Positions 5,788 to 5,821 of a stretch of 5,821 bases of DNA are shown here, in pieces. Source of the DNA: an uncultured Eubacterium sp. (GTDB lineage Bacteria; Bacillota; Clostridia; Lachnospirales; Lachnospiraceae); the NCBI GenBank assembly GCA_905236735.1, contig CAJOOU010000239.1, forward strand, positions 1 to 5,821, written 5' to 3'. The first letter of the stretch is position 1. Each line of letters begins with the position of its first letter. The notes beneath the pieces were generated by a model that ran no database searches, was not told where the DNA came from, and worked only from the letters and a program-made list of their open reading frames with translations. Made by a program: the position numbers and the translations under genes.

Positions 5788-5821
5788 ATGAAAGAAAAAC
5801 TTATAACGGAATTTGAAAAAA
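5788..5821 (+). CDS. Start of an unidentified gene, cut off by the window end
   Basis: An ATG one base after the transketolase stop (TAGTATG arrangement) opens a frame that stays open to the end of the window: 11 codons, MKEKLITEFEK. The tight spacing suggests the same operon and translational re-initiation, since no strong Shine-Dalgarno is visible just upstream. A charged amphipathic N-terminus like this begins many sugar kinases and other cytosolic enzymes, but 11 residues are too few to name a product. Confidence 0.5.
   Translation, partial: MKEKLITEFEK

Noticed and set aside
5788..5821. Naming the last partial gene as a sugar kinase such as galactokinase
   Set aside because: The 11 visible residues resemble the start of many enzymes and contain no motif.

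Overview
The window looks like chromosomal DNA from an anaerobic Firmicute, most likely a Lachnospiraceae-type Clostridium relative. The reasons are moderate-to-low GC with AGA/ATA-rich codons, strong GGAGG ribosome binding sites, short intergenic gaps, a split transketolase, a SpoVG-like domain, and a large secreted beta-helix carbohydrate-binding protein of the kind found in plant-fibre-degrading clostridia. The genus is inference; no 16S or other marker gene is present. All genes read on the + strand, and I saw no RNA gene, CRISPR array, insertion sequence or other mobile element.

Region 1 (about 1-1321). The 3' end of a PAP2-type membrane phosphatase is followed 18 nt later by a 285-aa gene, probably in the same operon. 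This second gene is the most unusual item: an HD-GYP-derived phosphodiesterase domain with degraded catalytic motifs, fused to a C-terminal domain that reads like SpoVG, a small nucleic-acid-binding regulator that is normally a free-standing protein. The gene ends in a perfect 10-bp inverted repeat. A second stem-loop follows, with seven T residues, and its 3' arm contains the Shine-Dalgarno sequence of the next gene.

Region 2 (1322-3942). One 844-aa secreted protein has a signal peptide, a small chitobiase-C-terminal-like beta domain, and a long parallel beta-helix of the Cthe_2159 type with repeated DGI...ISGGTI rungs. It also has Met/Asn/Gly-rich segments and a short C-terminal beta module. 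It is probably a cell-surface or secreted polysaccharide (pectin?) binding protein. A hairpin and then a convincing intrinsic terminator close the unit.

Region 3 (3943-5821). A leader with a small GC-rich hairpin precedes two overlapping genes for the N- and C-terminal halves of a split transketolase (thiamine diphosphate enzyme of the non-oxidative pentose phosphate pathway). One base after the second stop codon a further gene begins and runs off the window; only 11 codons are visible. Together the regions combine signalling or regulation, polysaccharide capture and pentose metabolism, but nothing in the sequence shows that the three units are co-regulated.
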